This document shows, piece after piece, positions 10,692 through 20,027 of a stretch of DNA of 64,000 bases. The stretch comes from Crocosphaera watsonii WH 8501. Lineage in GTDB: Bacteria > Cyanobacteriota > Cyanobacteriia > Cyanobacteriales > Microcystaceae. A model generated the notes under the pieces. It worked only from the letters and a program-made list of their open reading frames with translations, ran no database searches and was not told the DNA's origin. Each line of letters starts with the position of its first letter. Positions within the stretch are counted from its first letter, which is position 1. A program made the position numbers and the translations under genes. The stretch spans positions 496,001-560,000 of the forward strand of contig NZ_AADV02000001.1 of NCBI RefSeq assembly GCF_000167195.1, written 5' to 3'.

Positions 10692-11765
10692 ATGACTGCA
10701 ACCCTACAAGCACCCCCAAAAACCCATCGCGTTGTCTTTCCCTTCACTGCCATTGTCGGTCAAGAAGAAATGAAACTGGCCCTCCTCCTCAATGTCATCG
10801 ACCCCAAAATTGGTGGTGTGATGATTATGGGCGATCGCGGAACGGGAAAATCTACCACTATCCGCGCTTTAGCTGACTTACTCCCGGAAATCGATGTGGT
10901 AGAAAATGATCCCTTTAACTCCCATCCCTCTGACCCCGATTTAATGAGCGATAGCGTGCGTCAGATGCTGGAAGAACAGGGTTCTTTGCCCATTTCCCAC
11001 AAAAAAGTCATTATGGTTGACTTACCCCTTGGAGCCACAGAAGATAGGGTTTGCGGTACCATTGATATTGAAAAAGCTTTATCAGAAGGGGTCAAGGCGT
11101 TTGAACCTGGGTTATTGGCTAAAGCTAACCGAGGGATCTTATATGTAGACGAGGTTAACTTACTCGATGATCACCTGGTGGACGTATTATTAGACTCTGC
11201 TGCCAGTGGATGGAACACGGTAGAAAGGGAAGGTATTTCTATTCGTCACCCGGCCAGATTTGTTTTAGTGGGATCAGGAAACCCAGAAGAAGGGGAGTTA
11301 CGGCCTCAATTATTGGATCGCTTTGGAATGCACGCAGAGATCCATACAGTCAAAGAGCCTAACCTACGAGTACAAATTGTCGAACAAAGATCAGAATTTG
11401 ATGGAGATCCCCAACAATTCTGTGAAACTTATCAAACACAACAAGATGACTTACAAAATAGTTTAGTGCAAGCGCAAAATTTACTCCCTTCCGTTAACAT
11501 CGATTATGATTTACGGGTGAAAATTTCGGAAGTTTGCTCAGAATTGGATGTGGACGGGTTAAGGGGTGACATTGTAACCAACCGTGCATCAAAAGCTTTA
11601 GCAGCGTTTGAAGGACGTACAGAGGTCACTGTGGATGATATTCGTCGAACCATGGTTTTATGTTTGCGTCACCGACTTCGTAAAGATCCCCTAGAAACCA
11701 TTGACTCAGGTTATAAAGTAGAAAAAGCATTTAATCGAGTCTTCGGTATAGAAACAGAAGAATAA
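10692..11765 (+). CDS. chlI: Magnesium chelatase ATPase subunit I
   Basis: 357 aa AAA+ ATPase that, with ChlD and ChlH, inserts Mg into protoporphyrin IX, the first committed step to chlorophyll. Walker A is GDRGTGKST near residues 47-55, Walker B is [16 protein letters not shown], and the sensor region [19 protein letters not shown] is intact. Length and motifs match the family. No chlD or chlH lies nearby, as usual in cyanobacteria. HIP1 octamers lie just upstream and within the gene. Confidence 0.97.
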   Translation: MTATLQAPPKTHRVVFPFTAIVGQEEMKLALLLNVIDPKIGGVMIMGDRGTGKSTTIRALADLLPEIDVVENDPFNSHPSDPDLMSDSVRQMLEEQGSLPISHKKVIMVDLPLGATEDRVCGTIDIEKALSEGVKAFEPGLLAKANRGILYVDEVNLLDDHLVDVLLDSAASGWNTVEREGISIRHPARFVLVGSGNPEEGELRPQLLDRFGMHAEIHTVKEPNLRVQIVEQRSEFDGDPQQFCETYQTQQDDLQNSLVQAQNLLPSVNIDYDLRVKISEVCSELDVDGLRGDIVTNRASKALAAFEGRTEVTVDDIRRTMVLCLRHRLRKDPLETIDSGYKVEKAFNRVFGIETEE

Positions 11766-11885
11766 CACAGTCTTCTAGACTATCCTCATGTTGAGTGATA
11801 ACAAGCAAGATGCTTATGTTAAAGTGCATAGGTAGGGTCAATTGATAAGTTGATCCTACTGGTTTCTCTTGAGTCCCAATACACT

Positions 11886-12530
11886 ATGAAAACCCTCACC
11901 AAACCACAGGCAGAAAATTATATGATTTTGTATCCCATCAGTTGGGAAACGTTTGGACGGATGAGTGAAGAATTAAGTGAAAATTCTGCTAAAAGGTTGA
12001 CTTATGACGGAGAATATTTACAGATTATGAGTCCTTTAGTGGAACATGAAAACAATAATTGGTTTATTTCTCGTCTTATTTTTATCATGGCAGAGGAATT
12101 GGATCTGAACATTAAAAGTGTTGGGTCTCTAACCCTAAAAAGAGATGATATTAAGAAAGGAATAGAACCAGATGCTTGTTTTTATTTAAAAAATGAACCA
12201 TTAGTTAGGAATAAACAATATATTGATTTGAATAAAGGAGATGTTGCTCCAGACTTAGCCATTGAAATTGATATTACAAGTGGTTCCCTTGATAAGTTCC
12301 CTATTTATGCTGCTTTGGGTGTAGAAGAGATATGGCGATATGATGGTCAAGTTTTACGATTTTATGGATTGAATAAAAACAGAGAGATTTATGAGGAAAT
12401 GAGTAAAAGTATAGCTTTTCCTAAGTTAGATATTGCCTTGATTCCTCAATGGTTAGAACAACGTTTAATTATTGGAGAAACAGCAGTTCTTAAACAAGTA
12501 AGAAAATGGGTAAAAGAACAGAAAAATTAA
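11886..12530 (+). CDS. Uma2-family (DUF820) putative endonuclease
   Basis: 214 aa from ATG 11886 (MKTLTKPQAENY); an upstream in-frame start at 11850 is less likely. The PD-(D/E)XK nuclease core is visible as Asp in GIEPDACFYL and the ExD pair in PDLAIEIDI, followed by YAALGVEEIWRYDG, all typical of this family. Cyanobacteria carry many paralogues, often mobile and of unknown biological role. It sits alone between chlI and a convergent gloA. Confidence 0.9.
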   Translation: MKTLTKPQAENYMILYPISWETFGRMSEELSENSAKRLTYDGEYLQIMSPLVEHENNNWFISRLIFIMAEELDLNIKSVGSLTLKRDDIKKGIEPDACFYLKNEPLVRNKQYIDLNKGDVAPDLAIEIDITSGSLDKFPIYAALGVEEIWRYDGQVLRFYGLNKNREIYEEMSKSIAFPKLDIALIPQWLEQRLIIGETAVLKQVRKWVKEQKN

Positions 12531-12550
12531 ACCATTTAACAAAGACTTAT

Positions 12551-12571
12551 GAGAGTGTTTTTCACACTCTC
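12551..12571. terminator. Probable bidirectional terminator between Uma2 gene and gloA
   Basis: GAGAGTGT pairs with ACACTCTC around a 5-base loop, midway between two convergent genes. T-rich sequence follows after a few bases on the plus strand. The short flank and weak T-run leave some doubt. Confidence 0.6.
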
Positions 12572-12585
12572 AAACTTTAATTTTA

Positions 12586-13014
12586 CTAAGCTGCCTTTGC
12601 GGTTTCTGTTTCTTTTTTAGCTGATCCCTGGGTTCCTATTTGAATCAACTCAACCTTATAACCGTTAGGATCTTCTACAAAAGCAATAACTGTTGTCCCG
12701 TGTTTCATGGGACCCGGTTCTCTGGTAATATTGCCACCTTGCTCTCTAATTTTTTCACAAGTTCCATAGATATCATGGACTCCTAAAGCAATATGTCCAT
12801 AAGCATCACCCAAGTCATAGGAGTCAACACCCCAATTATAGGTTAATTCTATAACTGAATTATCGGACTCATCACCATAACCAACAAAAGCAAGAGTAAA
12901 CTCACCCCCTGGATAATCTTTTTGGCGAAGTAGTTTCATGCCTAAAATATCACAATAGAATTTAAGGGATTCTTCCAGGTCTTTAACCCTTAACATCGTA
13001 TGTAAAAGACGCAT
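12586..13014 (-). CDS. gloA: Lactoylglutathione lyase (glyoxalase I)
   Basis: 142 aa. It starts [20 protein letters not shown] and has the metal-ligand contexts of glyoxalase I: His in LHTMLRV, Glu in VIELTYNW, His in YGHIALGV and Glu in GYKVELIQ. It converts the methylglyoxal-glutathione hemithioacetal to lactoylglutathione in the cytosol. The C-terminal tail is short, Ala/Lys/Glu-rich and variable in the family. The MscS relic lies directly upstream on the same strand, 15 bp away. Confidence 0.95.
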   Translation of the reverse strand: MRLLHTMLRVKDLEESLKFYCDILGMKLLRQKDYPGGEFTLAFVGYGDESDNSVIELTYNWGVDSYDLGDAYGHIALGVHDIYGTCEKIREQGGNITREPGPMKHGTTVIAFVEDPNGYKVELIQIGTQGSAKKETETAKAA

Positions 13015-13028
13015 AATTTATTTTCAAA

Positions 13029-13468
13029 TTAAACAACAAGGTGATCACTGGGATCGTTATTCTTCATATTACCATTTGTAAACCAAATTTTTTGTTGTGG
13101 AACAGGTAGGGGCAAACCTTGCTTATCAAATTCCATTTTCAGACGACGACGAAACTCCCGAGAAACCAACCATTGTTTGAGGGGTTTTGTTTTAATCCAA
13201 ACCCGAATAATTAACCCTCGTTGTTCAAAGTTATTGTAAATAAACAACGACCATCCAAGCGAATGCAAGTGGTTACATTTGTCTCTTGAGATTTGTCAGA
13301 TAGCCAGCTATTACTATCTGTAATTCCTGGTAAAAAAGGGATTAGTTGGGGTTGTGCTGTTGCTGGTAATTTTCCTTGAAATATTGTTGTTAATAATAAG
13401 GCCGTTGTAAAAAGTTTGTAACGTAAAGAATGAGTGTATGAGGATTGATTTTTCAAAAATTCAAACAT
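13029..13468 (-). pseudogene. Remnant of a mechanosensitive (MscS-type) channel with the middle deleted
   Basis: Two overlapping frames are two ends of one gene. The 5' frame (13211-13468) has a signal peptide and ends in VTTCIRLDGRCLFTI, typical of the N-terminal region of cyanobacterial MscS homologues. The 3' frame (13029-about 13255) has the C-terminal MscS signature, QRGLIIRVWIKTKPLKQW to LKMEFDKQGLPLPVPQQKIW. Several hundred residues, including all pore helices, are missing, and the join near 13235-13255 shifts the frame. No functional channel can be made. Confidence 0.75.
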
Positions 13469-13668
13469 AAGTTCCCAGTAAACGAAATTGTTTAGTTTCC
13501 CTTTGATGTTATGAGTTCATACCTATCATTATAAGGGTGATGGTTTCTCTAACAAATCCATACTAGATAACTAAACTTTTCTGGTTATAAGAGCCTTTTT
13601 CTTAAATTTAGCCTATTAACTGTGACCATTAAAAAGGAAATATGTTGCTTCATAAAACTGTCCATTAT

Positions 13669-14457
13669 TTAAGCTTTTAAAGCTGGTTTGTAATTCAAGA
13701 CACGAATTAATGTTCCTTCTTTGGGTAAATCTTCAAATCTTAAGCGAAGTTGATTATTATTAACCTGTTTAATATTCATGTCTTCAACTAGGTTCAAAAA
13801 ACCAGCTAAGGGATCAATATCACAAGTTTCTTCATCGGCGGCTGAGGTGCGATAATGGGTAGGAATCATCACCTTAGGACGCAACGTTTCCATTGCTTGT
13901 TTTCCCTCGTTAGCATTATAGGCTTTTGGACCACCCCCAACAGGAATTAAAGCAACATCTGGACTACCTAATAAAATTTTTTGTTCTATATCAATGGGAG
14001 CAGCAGCACCTCCCAAATGGACCACACGGATACCCCCTTGAGTCCAACGCCAAGCCACATTAGTTCCGAAACGTTTACCACCCTGGCGATCGTGGGCAAT
14101 ACCAACCCCTTGTAGTCGGAAACCATTAATTTCGTAAACCCCTGGTTCATACAATACTTTGGGGTTTCCTGGTAGGTTTTCAGCCGCCCCTTCATCCCAC
14201 ATTTGACTACTAATAATTACTAGATCCGCCTCAACCCGAGGTAAACGATAACCTGCTGTACAACCGATCGCTCGAAAAGGGTTAGCTAAAATTCTGATAC
14301 CACCACCAGTAAATAAGAAGGCGGTATGACCTAAATATTGAATTGATAAAGAGTCTTTACTTTGGGCTGAAACTGTTTGAAAACGAGAGGATACAGACAA
14401 ACCAGTGGCTGCCATAGCACTCGCCCCAGCATAACGCATAAATTGTCGCCGTTTCAT
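13669..14457 (-). CDS. Metallo-beta-lactamase-fold protein with degenerate metal site, Tat-like signal
   Basis: 262 aa. The N-terminus MKRRQFMRYAGASAMAATGL looks like a twin-arginine signal. The rest follows the UPF0173-like MBL fold (LSIQYLGHTAFLFTGGGIRI, then ADLVII, VVHLGG, PTHYRTS). The classical HxHxDH metal motif is replaced by SSQMWDEG, keeping only the Asp, while later ligand positions (AHDRQGG, HLGG, THYR) partly remain. It may be a non-classical hydrolase or a binding protein. It lies 21 bp from trpG on the same strand and may be co-transcribed. Confidence 0.8.
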   Translation of the reverse strand: MKRRQFMRYAGASAMAATGLSVSSRFQTVSAQSKDSLSIQYLGHTAFLFTGGGIRILANPFRAIGCTAGYRLPRVEADLVIISSQMWDEGAAENLPGNPKVLYEPGVYEINGFRLQGVGIAHDRQGGKRFGTNVAWRWTQGGIRVVHLGGAAAPIDIEQKILLGSPDVALIPVGGGPKAYNANEGKQAMETLRPKVMIPTHYRTSAADEETCDIDPLAGFLNLVEDMNIKQVNNNQLRLRFEDLPKEGTLIRVLNYKPALKA

Positions 14458-14478
14458 AATTAATCTTAAAAATAGAAT

Positions 14479-15075
14479 TTATTGCGGGTTTAATACTTTG
14501 AGAAAGTTCTCTAACAGGGATTTTCCCGATGTGGTTAAGATACTTTCTGGATGAAATTGTACCCCTTGGAGGTGCGGATAGTCTTTATGTTGTAGTCCCA
14601 TAATGGTTCCATCTTCAGTCCAAGCTGTAATTTCTAGGACATGGGGCAGGGTTTCTCGTTCCACTACTAAACTATGGTAACGAGTGGCTTCAAAAGGATT
14701 ATCTAAACCCTGAAATACCCCTTGATCATTGTGATAAATAGGGGAAGTTTTCCCGTGCATCAAGATAGACGCAGAAACCACTTTCCCCCCAAATACTTGC
14801 CCCATACTTTGATGGCCTAGACAAACCCCTAAAATGGGGACCGTTGGCCCAAGTTCTTGGAGTAGGGCTAAAGATACCCCTGAGTCTTCGGGGCGGCCTG
14901 GCCCTGGAGAAATAACAATGCCATCTGGGTTGAGATGACGAATTTTAGGGATATCGATTTTGTCATTACGGTAGACCTGGATATCCGAAGCGACGGGCCA
15001 TTTAAAGCCTAATTCCCCTAGATACTGCACTAAGTTATAGGTGAAACTATCGTAATTATCGATAACGAGAATCAA
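14479..15075 (-). CDS. trpG: Anthranilate/aminodeoxychorismate synthase glutaminase component
   Basis: 198 aa class I glutamine amidotransferase. The start [20 protein letters not shown] is diagnostic, the nucleophile Cys is in [10 protein letters not shown], and the His-Glu pair is in QFHPESILT. It supplies ammonia to TrpE (tryptophan) and, as PabA, often to folate synthesis as well; sequence alone does not separate the two roles. Neither partner synthase lies nearby. Confidence 0.95.
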   Translation of the reverse strand: MILVIDNYDSFTYNLVQYLGELGFKWPVASDIQVYRNDKIDIPKIRHLNPDGIVISPGPGRPEDSGVSLALLQELGPTVPILGVCLGHQSMGQVFGGKVVSASILMHGKTSPIYHNDQGVFQGLDNPFEATRYHSLVVERETLPHVLEITAWTEDGTIMGLQHKDYPHLQGVQFHPESILTTSGKSLLENFLKVLNPQ

Positions 15076-15113
15076 TGCTTATCTCCTCGATGATGGTTAT
15101 TAATGCTTTTAGC

Positions 15114-15623
15114 TTAGAAAGGAAAGACGATGGCGACTAAGGGGGGAGCAATAATGAACCCGGCTACTAACAAAGCAGCTAGGGCTGAAATCATTACCGC
15201 ACCGGCTGCGCAGTCTTTGGCAATTTTCGCTAATTCATGATAAGACTGACCGACGGTTAAGTCTACCACAGATTCTAAAGCGGTATTCAATAATTCTAAG
15301 ACCATAACCAAGGCACAAGTTAAGGCAACGATCGCCATTCCTAGAGTATTGATGTGGAGAACTAGGCCAATACTCAAAGCTATGGCTGTCATAGCGGTAT
15401 GAATACGGAAGTTGCGCTGAGTCATGAAGGCATAACAAACACCTGCCCAAGCGTATTTGAAGCTAGAAAATAGGTTGGGGGCGATGTGCCAAGCAGTATT
15501 TTTTCTTATCTCTGAAACGCTTTCTTCTCCTGAATATTGGGGAAGATGGGACTGTGTTAAGGTTGCTGCACTGGAAAATAAGGGGCTAGGGGAGGACTGA
15601 CTCATTTTAAAATCGGCTTTCAT
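15114..15623 (-). CDS. dgkA: Diacylglycerol kinase family protein
   Basis: 169 aa with a soluble N-terminal 45 residues and then three membrane helices. The signature is present: MVLELLNTALESVVDL (ExxNTAxE) and HELAKIAKDCAAGAV. In bacteria this small kinase phosphorylates diacylglycerol or undecaprenol. Gene order with ybeY upstream on the same strand is common in cyanobacteria and many other bacteria, where dgkA follows ybeY. Confidence 0.93.
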   Translation of the reverse strand: MKADFKMSQSSPSPLFSSAATLTQSHLPQYSGEESVSEIRKNTAWHIAPNLFSSFKYAWAGVCYAFMTQRNFRIHTAMTAIALSIGLVLHINTLGMAIVALTCALVMVLELLNTALESVVDLTVGQSYHELAKIAKDCAAGAVMISALAALLVAGFIIAPPLVAIVFPF

Positions 15624-15713
15624 AATTTTAAGTTTTACTAAGTTTGGTACAGAATAATTAAATATTTTTACGAAGTCTGTTCAATTAGAACATACAGTTT
15701 AGCAATTTTCCAC

Positions 15714-16238
15714 TTAGAGACCGACTAATCTTAATAATGTTTCCTGTTGTTGAAGCATTTCTTCTAAACTCGGTTCATCTGGGTGGTCCCATCCTAACAG
15801 ATGTAGGAAGCCGTGGGTGGCTAACCAAGGGAGTTCTCGCTTAAGGGGGTGATCTTGTTGTTGTGCTTGTTTTCGAGCCGTTTCCACGGAAATAATAATA
15901 TCTCCAAGGTACAAAGGTTCTAACAAGTCTTCTGGTGGAGTAACAACAGGAAAATCCCACTCTAGGGTAGCAAAGGCCAAAACATCAGTTGGTTGGTTTT
16001 TCTGACGATATTGGGCATTTAAGCTTTGTATTTCCTTATCTCCAGTTAATCTCAGGGTTAATTCATAATTAGAGGCTACTGGGAGATGAAAACCCAGGGT
16101 TTTGCACCATGTTTGAAACCACTGCTTCCAAGTTTGAGGGGAAATAGGGTTGGCTATTGTCCTTTGCTCTGAATTAACCCAGAAAACGTCTTGAATATTT
16201 AGCTCGATCACTATATTTGAAGTTTCAGAAGCTATCAT
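15714..16238 (-). CDS. ybeY: rRNA maturation RNase YbeY
   Basis: 174 aa. The zinc site HxxxHxxxxxH is visible in HGFLHLLGWDHPDEP near the C-terminus, and the substrate loop YRQKNQPTDVLAFATLEWD is typical. It is a metal-dependent endoribonuclease for 16S rRNA processing and ribosome quality control. It is part of a cluster read to the left: DUF3285 - ybeY - dgkA. Confidence 0.95.
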   Translation of the reverse strand: MIASETSNIVIELNIQDVFWVNSEQRTIANPISPQTWKQWFQTWCKTLGFHLPVASNYELTLRLTGDKEIQSLNAQYRQKNQPTDVLAFATLEWDFPVVTPPEDLLEPLYLGDIIISVETARKQAQQQDHPLKRELPWLATHGFLHLLGWDHPDEPSLEEMLQQQETLLRLVGL

Positions 16239-16247
16239 CCTGTTATA

Positions 16248-16436
16248 TTAGCGAGTTAAATAAGAAATGCCTATTAAGAAAGCTAAAAGTCCCAGGGTGG
16301 TGAGAAAAAAGTGCTTCAGGGATAGTCCTCCCTTGCGAACCATATTACGCATCGCTAGTTTTGTATAACTGGGTGGTGGCTCACTTTTAGGGGTGTCTGC
16401 GGTGTTTTCTGGGATAGATGGGGGTGTATTTGTCAT
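16248..16436 (-). CDS. DUF3285-type small membrane protein
   Basis: 62 aa: a Pro/Ser-rich N-terminus, then PPSYTKLAMRNMVRKGGLSL and one membrane helix (HFFLTTLGLLAFLIGISYLTR). This small protein is conserved in cyanobacteria and often found beside ybeY. It ends 9 bp before the ybeY start, so the pair is probably co-translated. Function unknown. Confidence 0.88.
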   Translation of the reverse strand: MTNTPPSIPENTADTPKSEPPPSYTKLAMRNMVRKGGLSLKHFFLTTLGLLAFLIGISYLTR

Positions 16437-16663
16437 AGAACTCTTCCGTATTTTTCCATAAGTTCGTCTTTTAATGTAACAGTTTGTTACGAAAGATCAA
16501 TGATTTTGGACAAATTGCTCATTGATCTCAATCACATCTCTATCCTTAAGGGTTCCCAAATTTGCCCATAGCACTATCAATGTCTTTGCTGTGTTCTTAG
16601 TATTGGCAGGGGTTATGGCTTATAATTTATTTTGTAAAGAAAAAACCTAAAATTAGCTCATTT

Positions 16664-17890
16664 ATGCTAAGGAATCTAATTATCCCTTCTACCCTTGTTA
16701 TTAGTACCGTTGTTTGGGTGGAGATTGTCCGGGACTGTTATCATGTCCTTTCCCATGTTTGGCAACCGTTATACCGTCTTCATGGTTGGCATCATAAGGT
16801 ATTTAAGCCAGACTTAACTCGGGTCAGTGAAGAAATTTACCGTAAAGCACACTGGTATAATGATATTCCAGAAGCTTTGGTTATGCTCACTCTAAGCTTA
16901 ATTCCTGGGGTGATCTGTTATTACTATAACATCTCCTATGGTTGGTTGGCTTGGTCGGGATCTATTTATACCTTGACTTTTTTGGGTGGGGCGATCGCCA
17001 GAGGTGCAGGGGTTCCCTACATCGATGAGTTGACGGATATTACTCACCGTCCTGGGGATTTTACCACACTTCCTAATCCTTGGTTTGTCAATCGTTCTTA
17101 TCATTGGCGACATCATTTTGATGATCAAAAGGCTTATTATTGTGGCACATTAACGTTAGTTGATAAAATTATGGGAACTTCTTTATCTCTTAAAGGAAAG
17201 ACTGTTGCTGTTACTGGTGCATCGGGAACGTTAGGTTTAGCTTTATTGAAGGAGTTACGGTTAAATGGGGCTAAAGTTGTTGCTTTTACTTCTCAAAGGA
17301 AAACAATCAATTTAGAGATTGATGAGCAATTTGTTCCTGTTAAAACTTTAACTTGGAAGGTGGGGAGAGAAAGCGAATTATTGGAAGATTTGGCCAAGGT
17401 AGATATTTTAATTATTAATCATGGCATGAATGTTCATGATAAGAGAGATCAATCTTCTATTATTAATTCTTACGAAGTCAATACTTTTTCTGGTTGGCGA
17501 TTGATGGAAACTTTCTTTCAAACTATTAAAACAAATAAGGATAAGGTTTGTAAGGAGGTTTGGATTAATACCTCAGAAGCAGAGGTAAACCCGGCAGTTA
17601 GTCCCCTTTATGAACTGAGTAAAAGAACTTGGGGCGATTTAATTACTTTGCGGCGTTTGGATGCCCCTTGTGTGGTCAGAAAGTTGATTTTAGGACCATT
17701 TAAAAGTAATTTGAATCCTATTGGGGTGATGTCAGCAGACTGGGTTGCTAAGCAAATTATTAAGGGTGCAAAATCGGATATTCGTAATATTATCGTTACT
17801 ATTAATCCCATTACTTTTATTGCGTTCCCTATCAAAGAATTTTGTCAAAGTTTATACTTTAATTTGTTTACAAATTCTGTTGAAGAATGA
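16664..17890 (+). CDS. Bifunctional sterol-desaturase-like / short-chain dehydrogenase protein
   Basis: 408 aa fusion. Residues 1-165 are membrane-bound with His clusters of the fatty-acid hydroxylase/sterol desaturase family (HVLSHVW, LHGWHHKVF, YHWRHHFDD). From about residue 180 a Rossmann fold follows (GKTVAVTGASGTLGLALLKE) with later NHG and SPLYELSKR, where Tyr and Lys fit the SDR active site. Cyanobacteria carry such fusions; the lipid substrate is unknown. The stop overlaps the next gene in ATGA, so the two are coupled. Confidence 0.9.
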   Translation: MLRNLIIPSTLVISTVVWVEIVRDCYHVLSHVWQPLYRLHGWHHKVFKPDLTRVSEEIYRKAHWYNDIPEALVMLTLSLIPGVICYYYNISYGWLAWSGSIYTLTFLGGAIARGAGVPYIDELTDITHRPGDFTTLPNPWFVNRSYHWRHHFDDQKAYYCGTLTLVDKIMGTSLSLKGKTVAVTGASGTLGLALLKELRLNGAKVVAFTSQRKTINLEIDEQFVPVKTLTWKVGRESELLEDLAKVDILIINHGMNVHDKRDQSSIINSYEVNTFSGWRLMETFFQTIKTNKDKVCKEVWINTSEAEVNPAVSPLYELSKRTWGDLITLRRLDAPCVVRKLILGPFKSNLNPIGVMSADWVAKQIIKGAKSDIRNIIVTINPITFIAFPIKEFCQSLYFNLFTNSVEE

Positions 17891-18399
17891 AAAAAGTAGC
17901 TGTATTTGGTAATACTGGTGGGGGTAAATCTACCTTGAGTAGAAAGTTATCTGAGATGACAAATTTACCCCTTTATGTCTTGGATAAAATTCAATATAAA
18001 CATGGAGGTGTTGCGGTTCCTTATGAAGAATTTAAACAAAATCATGCGGAAATTATCAACAAGTATGAATGGGTAATTGATGGTTTTGGTTCTCTAGAAA
18101 CTGTCTGGTTAACCTTGGGAAAAGCAGACACTTTGGTTTATATTGATTTGCCTTTACCTGTTCATTTTTGGCGGGTGACAAAACGGTTTATTACAGGGTT
18201 TTTTGTACCCCCAAAAGGTTGGCCAGAAAATAGTCCTTTGTGGAAAAGTTCTCTGCAAAGTTATAACAATCTTTGGTTATGTCATCAGCGTTTAACTCCT
18301 AGATATCGAGACTATGTTTTAGAAGCAGAAAAGACTAAAAAAGTTTATCATCTGAAATCAACTAAAGATATTAAAGAATTTTTTGAGTCAATCGCTTAA
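17887..18399 (+). CDS. P-loop adenylate-kinase-like protein (topology-modulation/FlaR type)
   Basis: 170 aa. The P-loop GNTGGGKSTLSRKLSEM is at residues 8-24, followed by LPLYVLDKIQYKHGG (Asp for substrate/Mg) and the lid-like region WRVTKRFITGFFVPP. Family members are small nucleotide-kinase-like proteins with poorly known substrates. The 4-base ATGA overlap with the desaturase/dehydrogenase gene suggests a shared pathway. Confidence 0.85.
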   Translation: MKKVAVFGNTGGGKSTLSRKLSEMTNLPLYVLDKIQYKHGGVAVPYEEFKQNHAEIINKYEWVIDGFGSLETVWLTLGKADTLVYIDLPLPVHFWRVTKRFITGFFVPPKGWPENSPLWKSSLQSYNNLWLCHQRLTPRYRDYVLEAEKTKKVYHLKSTKDIKEFFESIA

Positions 18400-18557
18400 A
18401 TTTGTATTACTTTTCTATTATTAGGTATTCAAGTTATGAGTTATTCCTCTACTCTTACCTATACTACCGCAGAAATACTTAAACGTATTGAGGATAATTA
18501 TTAGAATATATCCGTGGAATTCCGAGGGACGAGGAATTTATTTAAACCTTTAAGAAC

Positions 18558-19670
18558 ATGAATAAACAACAATTACAAACCTATTTTAATCCAATCCAAG
18601 AATTGCTAAACTGTCCTCAAGGGGAAGAAACCGCCATCCTGCAACAAAATGATGGGTTAAGTAATCAAGAGTTTATCCCAGTAGTTAAGCAATATGCAGA
18701 CTTATGGCAAAAACAAGAAACAGAAAGCAATAATGCTGCTTGGTTAAGTAATATCCCCCAAACATTAACAGAATATCTCAAGGGCAAAGGAAATAAAATC
18801 CAAGACTATCTCAACTTTTTACAACAAGCATTACAAGCAGAAATAGAAAGTAATAATAACCCTGCGGTGGTTTATCCCATCTTACAGCAGCATCAACACC
18901 TATTAGATGATGTCTTTGCCCAACTCCTGCCACAATGGTTAAAAAATACAGTTTCTCAAATGAACCCAGAAGAAGCTACGGCCATAGTCGAGGTGATTGA
19001 AAATTTATGTATTGATATTAATGAGTTTCCTTTAGGGAGTCGGGCAAATAATCTAGAAATTGCCATTAAAGGGTATGAAACGGTGTTAGAAATGCGTCCC
19101 CGTGCAACAATGGCAGAACAATGGGCTATGACACAAAATAATCTGGGGAATGCTTATTATAGTAGCATCCGAGGGGAAAGAGTCCAGAATATAGAAGATG
19201 CTATCCAAGCTTATGAGCAGTCGTTAGAAGTCTATACCTGTGAGGCTTTTCCTTATGAATGGGCTATGACACAAAATAATCTGGGGACTGCTTATAGCGA
19301 TCGCATCCAAGGGGAAAGAAACCAGAATATAGAAGCGGCCATCCAAGCTTATGAGCAGTCTTTAGAAGTCTATACCCATGATGCTTTTCCTTATGAATGG
19401 GCCACCACACAAAATAATCTGGGGACTGTTTATAGCGATCGCATCCAAGGGGAAAGGAACCAGAATATAGAAGCGGCTATCCAAGCTTATGAGCAGTCTT
19501 TAGAAATAAGAACCCGTGAGGCTTTTCCTTATGAATGGGCCATGACACAAAATAATCTGGGGACTGTTTATAGCGATCGCATCCAAGGGGAAAGGAACCA
19601 GAATATAGAAGCGGCCATCCAAGCTTATGAGCAGTCAACAAAAGTCTTAACCCTTGAAGAATATGAATGA
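18558..19670 (+). CDS. TPR protein with N-terminal CPxGEE domain and amplified repeats
   Basis: 370 aa. Residues 1-75 form a small helical domain (YFNPIQELLNCPQGEE) shared with the genes at 19663 and 26698. A helical linker follows, then from about residue 165 TPR units of the kind usually seen in front of CHAT-protease domains (AMTQNNLGTAYSDRIQGER). Four units of 44 residues are almost identical and so is their DNA (132-bp unit, each with a HIP1-like site), showing recent tandem amplification. The protein ends right after the last unit with no effector domain, so it may be a truncated relic of a longer CHAT-type protein. Confidence 0.75.
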   Translation: MNKQQLQTYFNPIQELLNCPQGEETAILQQNDGLSNQEFIPVVKQYADLWQKQETESNNAAWLSNIPQTLTEYLKGKGNKIQDYLNFLQQALQAEIESNNNPAVVYPILQQHQHLLDDVFAQLLPQWLKNTVSQMNPEEATAIVEVIENLCIDINEFPLGSRANNLEIAIKGYETVLEMRPRATMAEQWAMTQNNLGNAYYSSIRGERVQNIEDAIQAYEQSLEVYTCEAFPYEWAMTQNNLGTAYSDRIQGERNQNIEAAIQAYEQSLEVYTHDAFPYEWATTQNNLGTVYSDRIQGERNQNIEAAIQAYEQSLEIRTREAFPYEWAMTQNNLGTVYSDRIQGERNQNIEAAIQAYEQSTKVLTLEEYE

Positions 19671-19950
19671 AGAACCATTACAAATATACCTTAATCTAAT
19701 CGAAGAATTATTAAACTGTCCTCAAGGGGAAGAACCCAAGATCCTGCAAGAAAATGAGGAGTTAATTAATCAAGAGTTTATCCAAATAGCAAACCAATAT
19801 GCAGACTGGTTGGAACAACAACAACCAGAAGGCAATAATGCTGCTTTCTTACGCAATATAGCCCGAACATTAACAGAATATCTCAACCGTAAAGGAAACT
19901 TGGACTTTGGACAAAAAAAGTTTGTTAGCGTAAAATATACGCTAAACTAA
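19663..19950 (+). CDS. CPxGEE-domain protein with C-terminus replaced by a palindromic repeat
   Basis: Starting at ATG 19663, which overlaps the end of the upstream gene, the protein repeats its N-terminal domain (YLNLIEELLNCPQGEE, ARTLTEYLNRKGN). The homology stops at about 19899 where a 48-bp dispersed palindromic repeat begins; the last 17 residues (LDFGQKKFVSVKYTLN) are encoded by that repeat. The real gene was probably longer, as in the upstream paralogue, and was cut by the insertion or a later deletion. Confidence 0.65.
   Translation: MNEEPLQIYLNLIEELLNCPQGEEPKILQENEELINQEFIQIANQYADWLEQQQPEGNNAAFLRNIARTLTEYLNRKGNLDFGQKKFVSVKYTLN
19900..19947. repeat. 48-bp dispersed repeat with GTTAGCGTA palindrome, copy 1
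   Basis: The repeat begins TTGGACTTTGGA and ends in a dyad of TTAGCGTA and TACGCTAA. A second copy of equal length with few differences is at 55929-55976, and a weaker relative starts at 56491. All three are near pieces of the same transposase family, so the repeat may be its terminal sequence or a derived MITE. Confidence 0.65.
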
Positions 19951-20027
19951 AATCCCAAAATATCGGCTCTGTATCAGTCAATAAAATTGGCTGACAAATA
20001 GGGCTAATCTATAGATTCTGAGGAAAA

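Noticed and set aside
18436-18504. 22-codon open frame MSYSSTLTYTTAEILKRIEDNY
   Set aside because: Too short and without a recognised family; it may be a relic, but there is no support for a gene.
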